From Geosiphon pyriformis (Eukaryota; Glomeromycota; Glomeromycetes; Archaeosporales; Geosiphonaceae), in assembly GCA_016748015.1 (NCBI GenBank), contig JAAOMT010000693.1, positions 1 to 15,517 of the forward strand: a stretch of 15,517 nt of DNA, written 5' to 3'. Positions 7,784 to 15,517 of the stretch are shown here, piece by piece (position 1 is the stretch's first letter; each line of letters begins with the position of its first letter). The notes below the pieces were generated by a model. It was not told the origin of the DNA. It ran no database searches and was given only the letters and a program-made list of their open reading frames with translations. A program made the position numbers and the translations under genes.

Positions 7784-8299
7784 TAATGAATTTTTTAGCT
7801 GTAGAAAAACATGAAAGAATCAAAGAAATAAAAGAAATAAAATAACAACTTCATTTCAATTTTTTTCTTATTGCTAATTTCTCTTTTCCTACTTTCAAGT
7901 ATCTAAACATCTTAAAAATAAAAGATTACTTGTTAGTTATTCCTTACCCTTTTTCTGAAATGTGTAATTGCAACATTTGAAAATTATTGAATAAAACGTG
8001 ACTGAAGAACACATCTGATACTTGATATTGAATTTTAAGAGTGCTAATGTGAGGCATAGAATTATACCAAGTGTAATTATTTGTTGACAGTACAGACTAT
8101 CTCTCTACCTTTAGATTCCCTAGTTACCTTTGAAAAGTATAGTGACTGAGATATTTTATGAGACTAATCTTGCACATTGAATCTATACTCATTCAATTCG
8201 CTTTTTGAAGTTGAATTCCCTTTGATTATTTCCATCACCCTACAATCCTGTTCTCCCTTGTTATCCATTAGCTTGTTACTCCAACTCGTAACATAAAAG

Positions 8300-8316
8300 T
8301 GGTGCTCCTTATAAGG
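8300..8316 (+). promoter_or_regulatory. Primer binding site of element B
   Basis: TGGTGCTCC begins six bases after the 5' LTR end. A TGG start is expected because tRNA primers end in CCA. The implied tRNA 3' end is GGAGCACCA. An isoleucine (UAU) type acceptor stem would fit, but I cannot assign the tRNA with certainty. The distal bases may have mutated. Confidence 0.6.
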
Positions 8317-8345
8317 TTGTCAAAATCCACTTTGTTTTCTATTGT

Positions 8346-9870
8346 ATGGGTGATTATTTATACCTGCCACAACAATCAGAAAAACACTTTGAAGCACACA
8401 ACAAAAACAATCTAGACTTTATTGAACTCAATTTTTTGCCCTTCTGCTTGATTTGCTTCCCCATTGAAAAACAATCCAGCAGACAATTCTAAGACTTTTG
8501 AAACTGGTTCCTGAATGAGCATTCAGCTGAAACCTACACAGTTTATACAACCTATTACTTTGACCAAACTTATTTTGAAGACAACTGTGAAGAAAAAAAC
8601 AACAGCATTAATCAACTTTTATACTCAACAACTTTTAAACAACAGCCCTCTGATTTTGAATATTTGAATCATCAAATCCACATTTGGATTGCTGCTCATT
8701 AATTAACAGAAACTTCTCTTAAAACAAAAGAAGAAAGCTATCAAACCACTCCTGTTTTTGATCTCTTTTCAAGTAAATCAGAACACTCCACACAAACAGT
8801 TATATCTGAACCAATGGCTTAAAACCCTCTGCAACAAAACATTCTGATCACCTTTCAAGGTATACAGACTGCTTTAAGGCAAAGAAACAACATTCTATTA
8901 CTATTATTCAGAGGTAATGCCCAAGATCCAATCGAATGACTGGATGATTTTGAGAGAGCTGCCACAGCAAACCAATATGATAATGAATACAAGTTTCAAA
9001 TCATTGGTGGCTACCTTCAAGGCTCTCCTGCTACTTGGTTCTCACAAGAAACCAATGTCAATGCTCAACAAAAAATTATTAGATGGGCATCAGCAAATGC
9101 TGCAGAAAACAACACCTCTTTCATTACTCAGTTTGAAATGAAATTTAGAACTCCCATTTTAATTTCAAAATGGCATATGAAATTAGAAAGAAAAACTCAA
9201 AACCCTGGTAAGATTGTGACAAAATATGCCAAAGCAATAAAAAAACTCATTAAATAAGTAGACTCTAGAAGAAATTGGACAGAAGAACAGAAAATACATT
9301 CCTTTACAAAAGGACTGAAAACTGATCTATCATATGCTCTTTGGCCCCTCCTGGCCTTAAAAGATAATCCCACAATAGATATGGCCATTGAACTTGCTCA
9401 GAGAATAGAAAACAATCAAAGAATGCACTTAGGATCCACACTTCCAGTTTTTGCTTCTGCTTTTGTTATGGCTGCTACTTTTTTTGCTGCCCAAACTCAA
9501 GACCCAAATAAACAGTTAATAGATAAACTTACAACTAATCTTGCCCAGCTATTAGAACCATTGGCCCAAGCAGTCAAAGACAACCAGCAACTCCAAAGAC
9601 CTAGATTTGAACTCCACTTCAATCAGCCCCAGCAACCACCATATTAAAAACAACAAAATTGTGGTCCACCTATGTACTATTGCTGTGAACTAACTGGACA
9701 CTTTTTTAGAGACTGTAACAATCCTCCATTGCCTCCTTCAGCTCCCAAAAATAATAACACCCAGAATAACAGATCCAACAATAATACTGTTCTCAATTAA
9801 AGATCCAATCATGCCAACATCAATTTTTTTGGAGAGGATTCCTTAGTTGAAGCTACTGTTTATCAGCCTT
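8346..9870 (+). pseudogene. gag: gag pseudogene of element B (capsid and nucleocapsid)
   Basis: One frame runs from ATG 8346 (MGDYLYLPQQ) to about 9870 with stops at 8490, 8499, 8700, 8820, 8937, 9255, 9645 and 9798. Around residue 190 the pattern DPIE*LDDFERA appears, then YLQGSPATWF and a WTEEQKIHSFTKGL segment. This is the Ty3 Gag capsid (retrotrans_gag-like) fold, where the stop after DPIE replaces a Trp usual in the family. A Gln-rich region follows, then a zinc knuckle at 9675-9716 in which the first Cys is Tyr (TAC), while the remaining C....H....C are present. Gag would package element RNA into particles. The stops are TAA or TGA, each one transition from CAA, CGA or TGG. Confidence 0.85.
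9675..9716 (+). other. Degenerate CCHC zinc knuckle in gag
   Basis: The frame reads Y-Y-C-C-E-L-T-G-H-F-F-R-D-C. Counted as C-x2-C-x4-H-x4-C, the first Cys position is Tyr; TAC is one G-to-A step from TGC. The knuckle marks the nucleocapsid end of gag. Confidence 0.75.
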
Positions 9871-10303
9871 TAAACTGGTAGGCGCATCTTTAAAGGGTAA
9901 GAGTACAAACCAACCAGAAAAAAACCCCTTTTATGCTTTTAATCTAACTAATAATGATCATAACATGGATGAATTAGCAATCAACACTTCTGAATCAACC
10001 AGAAAAAAGAAGAAAGCCAAAGTTGATTTTGTTCTAGATCCAAAAAAAGCCTTCATATTAACTGCTGATAACAATGAGCTGCTAAAGACTAAAGTTTTTA
10101 AAAATTTCCTAAAGTTGAAACCTTCAGAAGTAGTACAAAAATCTGGCCCCTATTCTGTTGTTAAAGATCTCATGGAAATCTTTGCACACATTATATTTGG
10201 CCAATTGATGACCCATCTACAGTTCAGAAAAGATCTTTACAAATCATTGATACCAAAGAAAAAAACACCAAAAACCAACAAATGCCCTCACCAAACTGGA
10301 CTT
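9871..10303 (+). pseudogene. Gag-protease linker region of element B
   Basis: A second frame (relative +2) takes over at about 9871 (KLVGASLKGKS), passes an open stretch from Met 9965 (MDELAINTSES) with a Lys-rich segment, and breaks at a single extra T near 10304, where the reading returns to the gag frame as ANNSNITSLICKAQVAGYF. Lys/Pro-rich text such as KKKTPKTNK fits an unstructured linker ahead of the protease. I recognise no domain. The shift at the start could mark the site of gag-pol frameshifting in the ancestor, but the many nearby stops make decay the simpler reading. Confidence 0.6.
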
Positions 10304-10304
10304 T

Positions 10305-10700
10305 GCTAATAACAGCAATATCACTTCTCTGATTTGTAAAGCCCAAGTGGCTGGTTACTTCATTGATCTGATTCTAGACAGTAGATCATCTGTTAGTGTA
10401 ATTGCCAAACATTTTCTTAAAGCAATTGGCAAAAAGATTGATGAGCCTTCCACAAAACTAATGACCAATGTATATGGTGACAAGAAGAAAGGCCTGGACA
10501 TAGCCAAAGCTATTCCTATTTGCATTAATAGTATCAGTATTGAAACTAATATGAAAGTGTCTGAAGCAAAAGAGTACACCATTATTGTTGGTAATAAATG
10601 GCTTAAGAAAGCCAAAGCACTATTTGACTATAAACTTTGTAAGCTAACCATCAGATGTGGTGAGAAACTCATTGTGGTTAAATGCCAACATTGGACAACT
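10305..10700 (+). pseudogene. pol: Aspartic protease domain of element B pol
   Basis: The frame opens after the shift at 10304. LILDSRSSVSVI at 10368-10403 is the active-site segment of a retropepsin. The third base triplet of the D-S/T-G triad is AGA (Arg, 10383-10385) and not Gly, a single G-to-A step that should abolish activity. Further on, EYTIIVGNKWL matches the second conserved strand-turn of retrotransposon proteases, and LTIRCGEKLIVVKC ends the domain. The enzyme would release Gag and Pol proteins from the polyprotein. There are no internal stops in this part, and the frame continues without a break into the linker and RT. Confidence 0.8.
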
Positions 10701-11141
10701 CTTCCAGTAACCCAACAGAACAAAAAAGAAAAACAATCAGATGAATCAGATAATAATGAAAACAATGATAATAAAAATCAAGAAAAACAAGAAAAAACTG
10801 CTGAACTCACCTACACTATCTTTATCAGCAATGGCAAGCCACTGAACAATGTTAAAGCTAACAAAGAAGAAATCATGGTAAATAGCAAAATGATCTGCTG
10901 GTCCTACTATGATATCCTCAGAAGAATCTTTGACAAAAAACTTAGTAAGAAACCCAAATACAGTTATTGGTGGCATGGCCCTTGTGCACAGTGCTGGTGT
11001 AATAAACCTTTGTATTCACCAAGGGATGAATGCAAATTCTGTCTGATCTATTACAAAGATTGGGAACCAATTAGTTTGATACCTCAAGAAAAACTCAAAG
11101 AAGTACAAAAGTCTTTTGAGAATAAACCATCTGAAATCTAA
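10701..11141 (+). pseudogene. pol: Pol linker with Cys-rich, zinc-ribbon-like motif
   Basis: After the protease comes a low-complexity Lys/Glu/Asn/Asp stretch (about 10720-10800), then ordered sequence with CAQCWCNKPLYSPRDECKFC at about 10984-11043, giving C-x2-C-x-C ... C-x2-C. Two closely spaced Cys pairs suggest a metal-binding ribbon between protease and RT. I do not know this motif from the standard Ty3 pol. The frame then reaches TAA at 11139-11141 and continues in the same frame. It could bind nucleic acid or only stabilise the linker; its role is unknown. Confidence 0.6.
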
Positions 11142-12558
11142 TCATTGGTTGTAGAACAAAGAAAACCTTCCCCTGAAGAAAAAAAAGTAAACATTAAAAA
11201 TCTGTTGGCTAGAAATAGCCCAGTTATCTCAAAAGAAGGTGACATCCCTGAACAAATCCATGTGATACAACACATCATCACCACCAAAGAAACTCACCCC
11301 ATTTATTTGAAGCTTTATCAATCCAATTGACACAATGATAAGTTTATCAAGAAAGAAATAAACCAGATAAAAGATCTTGAATTTATACAAAAAACCAAGA
11401 ATGAATGGGCTTTTTCAGTTGTAGTAGTATCCAAGAAAGATAGAACTCTATGCTTCTGTGTTGACTACTGCCAATTAAATGCCATCACTATAAGAGACAT
11501 GTACCCACTTCTCAAGATTGATGCAATGCTAGATAAATTCAATGGTGCTGTATTTTTCTCAACCATTGACTTAACTGCTGGATTCTGGCAAGTAGAAATG
11601 GATTCAGAAAGCAGAAAAAAAACTGTCTTTATCACCAAGTATGGCACCTATGAATTTACAGTCATGCTTTTTGGTTTCACCAATGCTCCTCTCACCTTTT
11701 AATGCTTAATGGATAAAGTGTTTGAATCAGTAAAAGAAAACTTTGTTCTGGTTTACTTGGACGACATAATAGTATATTCAAAAACCTGGGATAAATACCT
11801 TAAACATTTACAGAAGAGTTTTAACCTCCTTAGAAATGCTGGCCTTAAGATCAACCCAATCAAATCTTTTTTTGGACACCAATCCACCCAATTTCTTGGT
11901 CATCTTGTTATAAAAGATGGAATCTTTCCTGACCCAGCTAAAGTTGAAAAAGTTCAGAACATTAGACAACCAATAAATGTTTCTGAACTACGTTCTTTCC
12001 TTGGTTTGGCCTTTTACTATTGCAAATTCATCAAGGATTTCTCTAAAATTGCCTTTCCTTACAATTACCTACTCAGAAAAAATGTCAATTATTACTGGAG
12101 CACTTATCAACAAAAAACTTTTGAATTTCTGAAGAAAAAACTTGTTACTAAACCAATTCTCAAACAACCTAATCTGAATCAACTTTTTATCCTTCACACT
12201 GATGCATCTGGTTATGGACTTAGTGCTGTTCTTTCACAGAAAGACGAAAATGGCAGAGAACATGCCATAGCATATGCCAATAGATCCCTTACACCAGCTG
12301 AAAAGAACTATTCAATTACTGAACAAGAATGTTTAGCAATAGTTTAGGCTACTAACTACTAGGACTAATATTTTCTTGGTGCAAAATTCTTAATGGTAAC
12401 AGATCATCAAGCCTTGGTTCGGCTGTGCAAGAAAAAAAAGCTGGAACACAAACAAATAACTCATTAGATACTCCACTTGAATGAATTCGACTATGATATT
12501 CAACACCACAAAGGAGCAAATCATCAAAACACCGATGCTTTTTCTAGACTTATCATCT
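11142..12558 (+). pseudogene. pol: Reverse transcriptase and RNase H of element B pol
   Basis: The same frame continues through stops at 11328, 11700, 12345, 12360, 12366, about 12465 and 12556. RT landmarks: SVVVVSKKDRTL...VDYCQLN near 11416-11478, TIDLTAGFWQV near 11562, TVMLFGFTNAPLTF before the 11700 stop, and the catalytic YLDDIIVYS at 11754-11780. RNase H follows with HTDASGYGLSAVLSQ (catalytic Asp at 12201), TEQECLAIV and VTDHQAL, and ends with the HHKGANHQNTDAFSR tail. These copy element RNA into DNA and remove the RNA. Trp or Gln codons fit all stops. The catalytic Asp pair of YLDD is intact. Five stops cluster after 12345. Confidence 0.93.
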
Positions 12559-13675
12559 AGTAACAGTACAACCTCTTAAACCAAACCAACTTAATTATTA
12601 GTAACTCCTTCACAAACAAACACAATAATAGACTTAAACAACTACTCTGCTTTAATGAAATTTTTGGGTAAAAAACAATACCCACCAGAATACACTCAAC
12701 AGTAAAGAGAACATTTGTGCAAACAATCAAATTTCTATTTGATCTGTTAGAACCAATTATACAAAAGAAACAGAAAAGATTTTGACTGCCCCCAAAAAGT
12801 CATCAGATTTGAAGAAAAAGAAATTGTAATATACAATATGTACATTGACCCATTAGTTAGACACTTTGGAAAAACAAAAACAATTCAGAAAACTTTAGTT
12901 TGTTATTATTGGCCTACTTTAAAAAAAAACATTGCTGAATACATTAAAACCTGTGACATCTGCCAAAGAAAAGGCAAACCTAATCACAAAGAAGATATCC
13001 ATCCAATCTTTGTTGGTCAACTATTTAAAAAAATTGGTATAGATGTTGTTGGATCTTTAACAATCACTCCTGATGGCAACAGATATATTATCACAACTAC
13101 TGACTATTTTACAAAGTGGGTAGAAGCAAGAGCCACCTCAGACCAAACAGCAGTCTCAATAGCTAATTTTATTTATGAAGATATTATCTGCCATCATGGC
13201 TGTCCCAAAAAACTTTTATTTGATAAAGGAAGAGCTTTTTTCAGTACACTGGTTGAAAAACTTTGTAGAAAAATGTGAATATGTCATAAACTTTTCTCTC
13301 CTTATCACCTCTAAACAAATAGCTTAGTGGAACGTTTCAATAGAACATTATGTGAAACTCTAGCCAAAACCAGTGAAGAAACAAACTTATAAAACAAAGT
13401 ACTGCTTTTAGCTTTGTTTGCTTATAGAACTGTGAATCATAATATAACAAGTTATGAACCTTTTTATCTGCTCTATGGACGCATGGCAATGCTACTAATA
13501 GAAACTGACATTGAAACAATATTCTTTGAAGAAATCACAATAGAGAATTACAAAAACATTTTGCAAAGAAGACTTAATACTATTTTTGACTCCTTGGTAG
13601 AAGCATAAATAATTGCTTTTAAAAAGATAAAACAGTTCTAAAAAAAGCTTAAAAAAAGAAAACCTATAAAACACT
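12559..13675 (+). pseudogene. pol: Integrase N-terminal zinc and catalytic core, element B
   Basis: The reading moves to another frame between 12558 and about 12650 and holds FLGKKQYPPEYTQQ, then the zinc region with His at 12862 and CDIC at 12952-12963. The first His of the HHCC set is Tyr (position 2 of MYIDPLVRHFG). The catalytic triad is present: Asp 13042 (GIDVVG), Asp 13222 (FDKGRAF) and Glu 13330 (LVERFN), with 35 residues between the second Asp and the Glu, the DD35E spacing. Stops lie at about 12700, 12753, 13276, 13312, 13390, 13606 and 13639. Integrase joins element DNA to the chromosome. Damage aside, it is a clear Ty3-type integrase following RNase H. Confidence 0.9.
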
Positions 13676-13916
13676 TTCTTTAAGTGTTGATGACTTGGTA
13701 CTAGAATACCATTCAGATAGAGACAATGTTTATGGTGATAAATTTTCTAGCTGGTAGAAAGAACCTTTTATAGTCAACAAAGTTTTGAACAATAATTCTT
13801 ATATTCTTCAAAATCAATCTGAAACAATCTTCAATGATCATTCTGTTCATGATACACAATTCAAGAAATATCATAAACGACCTGATTGGCTGCCTGTTGT
13901 GGTAATATCGACTTAA
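13676..13916 (+). pseudogene. pol: Integrase C-terminal GPY/F-like module, element B
   Basis: After a frame change near 13676 the text reads LSVDDLVLEYHSDRDNVYGD, then SSW*KEPFIVNKVLNNNSYIL, ending at TAA 13914-13916. This is the small barrel-like GPY/F module that follows integrase cores in many Ty3 elements; here the usual GPF is EPF and a TAG at 13755 replaces a Trp. No chromodomain signature is visible. It corresponds to 258-746 of element A. Confidence 0.75.
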
Positions 13917-13981
13917 ATAATCAGCAAAAATCAAGTATAAATAAATGCACCATTCCTAAAACAGAGGTATTTTCAATCGAT

Positions 13982-14638
13982 ATGAACAATTATTTTCTGG
14001 ATCAAAACATTCAAAACACTTTCTATATTCTTTATGAGTATTGGATCAAAAACTATCCAAATGCTACTCTGACCATTGGAAAACAAACCACCATAACTGA
14101 TAACAGTAGAATACATACTGTTATTAGACCAAAGAAAACCACTACCAGAAAAAAAAGAATTGGTAATAAAATAGATAAATATTTGTTAAAAAGTATAACA
14201 GCAGTTATACTCCCATCTTCCAACACAATTGGAAAAATACTATAAGAAATCTTACTTATAGACAAAAACTTGTCATATGAAAGACAATTAGAACTCTATG
14301 GTCATCTTGGTGAAATTATAAAGAATATGAAACTCATAAAGAAAACAACTTCAGAGATATAGGCAGAAATTTTGGGCATTATATGGTTATATATTCCAAG
14401 AGTTTTAACTATTGCTAAAAAAACCAAAACTCTAATACAAAGATTTGGTCTTTTGAATACAAAACTCATTTCATTTCAAGTGTTATATACCTTATCCACA
14501 AAAGACTTCAACAAACTAGTTAGCTTTGAGTTAAATAAAACCCTTCCAATAGATTACACCATAAATAGCTTGATTTTGCTGGAGCTCAATCTCTTTGGAG
14601 AAGATAATATTACAGTTGAAACTTATACTTTTTATTAA
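13982..14638 (+). pseudogene. Third ORF of element B, function unknown
   Basis: The frame is open upstream of ATG 13982 (MNNYFLDQN) and runs to TAA 14636-14638, about 218 codons, with stops at 14243 (TAA) and 14360 (TAG). It starts 65 bp after the end of pol and ends 31 bases inside the 3' LTR, so it contains the polypurine tract. The middle has a basic patch TTTRKKRIGNK, and a segment IDKNLSYERQLELY parallels IEKTLYEQKLELE in the third ORF of element A. The ends are both Leu-rich and acidic. No signal peptide or membrane helix fits an envelope protein. I recognise no domain. Conserved position in two elements is the best reason to believe it is a gene. Confidence 0.6.
14597..14607 (+). promoter_or_regulatory. 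Polypurine tract of element B
   Basis: GGAGAAGATAA directly precedes the 3' LTR start. It is purine except for one T. It would prime plus-strand synthesis, and it is also coding sequence for the third ORF (GED). Confidence 0.6.
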
Positions 14639-14673
14639 TTATCACATAAATTAGTCACTCTATTTTTAGTAAG

Positions 14674-14805
14674 TGATCATTGACCTGATCAATAACCTGA
14701 CTATTGACCTGATCATTGACCTGATTATTAACCTGATTAATGACCTAATTATTGACCTGATTATTAATCTGATTATTGACCTAGTCATTGACCTGATTAT
14801 TAACT
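14674..14805 (+). repeat. 12-bp tandem repeat, 11 copies, U3 of 3' LTR
   Basis: There are eleven exact-length units close to TGATTATTGACC, 132 bp in all, ending 12 bp upstream of the TATA box. Most unit differences are transitions (GACC, AACC, AATC). The 5' LTR has three units at the same place. Confidence 0.92.
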
Positions 14806-14817
14806 ATTTTTGACAGT

Positions 14818-14825
14818 TATATAAG
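14818..14825 (+). promoter_or_regulatory. TATA box of the 3' LTR, element B
   Basis: TATATAAG is identical to 7776-7783 in the 5' LTR. From here transcription would run out into flanking DNA. Confidence 0.5.
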
Positions 14826-15335
14826 TAATGAATTTTTTAGCTGTAGAAAAGCATGAAAAAATCAAAGAAATAAAAGAAATAAAATAACAACTTCATCTCA
14901 ATCTTTCTCTTATCGCTAATTTCTCTTTTCTTATTTTCAAGTATCTAAACATCTTAAAGATAAAAGATTATTTGTTGGTTATTTCTTATCTTTTTCTTGA
15001 AATATGTAATTGCAGCATTTAAAGATTATTAAATAAAACATGACTGAAGAGCACATTTGATACTTGATATTGAATTCTAAGAGTGCTGATGTGAAGCATA
15101 GAATTATACCAAGTGTGATCATTTGTTGATAGTACGGACTATCCCTCTACCTTCAGATTCCTTAGTTACCTTTGAAAAGTATAACGACTAAGATATTTTA
15201 TGAGACTGATCTTGCACATTGAATCTATACTCATTCAATTCACTCTTAAAAGTTGAATTCCCTTTGATTATTTTCATCACTCTACAATCCTGTTCTCTTT
15301 TGCTATTCATTAGCTTGTTACTCTAACCTATAACA

Positions 15336-15517
15336 ATATTATTGTTTTTCAATATAATTAAAAAAATAATTAAAAAATTTATATAAAAAACAAATAAGTT
15401 TTAAATTAACTTAATAAAATTATAAAAAACATAAAACTCTTAAAAAAACAACTATAAAAATACAAATAAAAATTTTGAATATTATATAATTAAATATTTT
15501 TAAAGTTTTAATTATTA
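15336..15517. other. AT-rich right flank of element B
   Basis: It begins ATATTATTG directly after the LTR; the first four bases match the left flank ATAT. The remainder is almost pure A/T with A-runs. No gene is seen before the window ends. Confidence 0.5.

Larger units (their letters stand above)
7640..8293 (+). repeat. 5' LTR of element B (654 bp)
   Basis: The LTR starts TGTTACAG and ends GTAACA. It aligns end to end with 14608-15335. The length difference of 74 bp is fully explained by two indels: 22 bp present only here (about 7680-7701) and eight fewer 12-bp units in the tandem array. It contains a TATA box (7776-7783) and an AATAAA (7990-7995) that may serve 3' end formation. Confidence 0.92.
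7640..15335 (+). mobile_element. Element B: full-length but dead Ty3-type LTR retrotransposon
   Basis: Two LTRs (7640-8293 and 14608-15335) enclose a primer binding site, gag, protease, RT/RNase H, integrase, a third ORF and a polypurine tract, in the Ty3/Metaviridae order (integrase after RNase H). The flanks are ATAT on both sides (7636-7639 and 15336-15339), a possible 4-bp target duplication. Total length is 7.7 kb. The coding region needs at least four frame changes and contains about twenty stops, so no protein can be made in full. The LTRs differ by about 10 percent, nearly all transitions, plus two indels. Confidence 0.93.
14608..15335 (+). repeat. 3' LTR of element B (728 bp)
   Basis: It starts TATTACAG where the 5' copy has TGTTACAG (the terminal TG is now TA, a G-to-A change) and ends TATAACA. 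Against the 5' LTR, the part from 14806 to the end shows about 53 transitions and one transversion by hand alignment. It lacks the 22 bp present in the 5' LTR and has eight more 12-bp units. The first 31 bases are coding for the third ORF. Confidence 0.9.

Noticed and set aside
8917-9141. ORF beginning MPKIQSN in the gag region
   Set aside because: It is in the wrong frame: the neighbouring frame carries the recognisable DPIE / DDFERA capsid motifs.
10355-10615. Minus-strand ORFs opposite protease, linker, RT and integrase (also 10746-10976, 11465-11647, 13337-13519, 13713-13934, 14053-14265)
   Set aside because: They are antisense to clear pol or third-ORF sequence and show no family resemblance.
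8346-13916. Alternative genetic code reading TAA, TAG or TGA as sense
   Set aside because: All three stops interrupt the frames, frameshifts are present too, and catalytic residues are damaged by the same kind of transition. Decay explains this better.
13982-14638. Envelope-like gene
   Set aside because: There is no signal peptide, membrane helix or furin-like context around a fusion segment. The basic patch alone is not enough.
1-15517. CRISPR array
   Set aside because: The tandem arrays (6, 12 and about 20 bp units) have no spacers, and the context is eukaryotic retrotransposons.

Overview
The window reads as the left end of a fungal chromosome or contig. It opens with about 256 bases of CCCTAA repeats (TTAGGG-type telomere, C-rich strand), and everything inward is AT-rich and built from decayed retrotransposons. 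I found no host housekeeping gene, rRNA or tRNA. The TTAGGG repeat, the very AT-rich non-coding DNA, and Ty3 and non-LTR element families that resemble those I know from arbuscular mycorrhizal fungi (Glomeromycotina, Rhizophagus-like) suggest such a fungus. That assignment is inference from family resemblance.

Layout: (1) 1-256, telomeric repeats that become variant toward the inside. (2) 257-2547, the 3' end of a Ty3-type element (element A): integrase C-terminus, an intact 235-codon third ORF, and a 968-bp 3' LTR (TGTTA...TAACA). (3) 2548-4850, minus strand, a non-LTR (LINE) element: an ORF1 with RNA-binding-like folds and a CCHC knuckle, then the start of an ORF2 apurinic-type endonuclease. 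LTR A sits at the point where the endonuclease is cut off. (4) 4851-6238, AT-rich DNA with a promoter-like cluster. (5) 6239-7045, a heavily mutated second copy of the element A 3' end. It carries an exact 19-base Tn5 mosaic end (Nextera-type adapter sequence) in place of about 478 bp of expected sequence. (6) 7046-7639, AT-rich DNA. (7) 7640-15335, a structurally complete but dead Ty3-type element (element B): 5' LTR, primer binding site, gag, protease, a cysteine-rich linker, reverse transcriptase/RNase H, integrase, a third ORF, polypurine tract and 3' LTR. (8) 15336-15517, AT-rich flank.

How the parts fit: element B holds the full Ty3 order gag-PR-RT-RH-IN, followed by an extra ORF that stops just inside the 3' LTR. 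Element A has the same arrangement, and the two extra proteins look distantly related. Nearly all stop codons and damaged motifs in A, B and the LINE fit C-to-T or G-to-A changes. The two LTRs of element B differ by about 53 transitions and one transversion by hand count over roughly 530 bases, which is what RIP-like mutation or cytosine deamination would leave. The main points for follow-up are the adapter sequence (probable assembly artefact), the LTR-overlapping third ORF, the transition-only decay, the TAATG stop-start junction in the LINE, and the 3-versus-11 copy 12-bp array in the element B LTRs.
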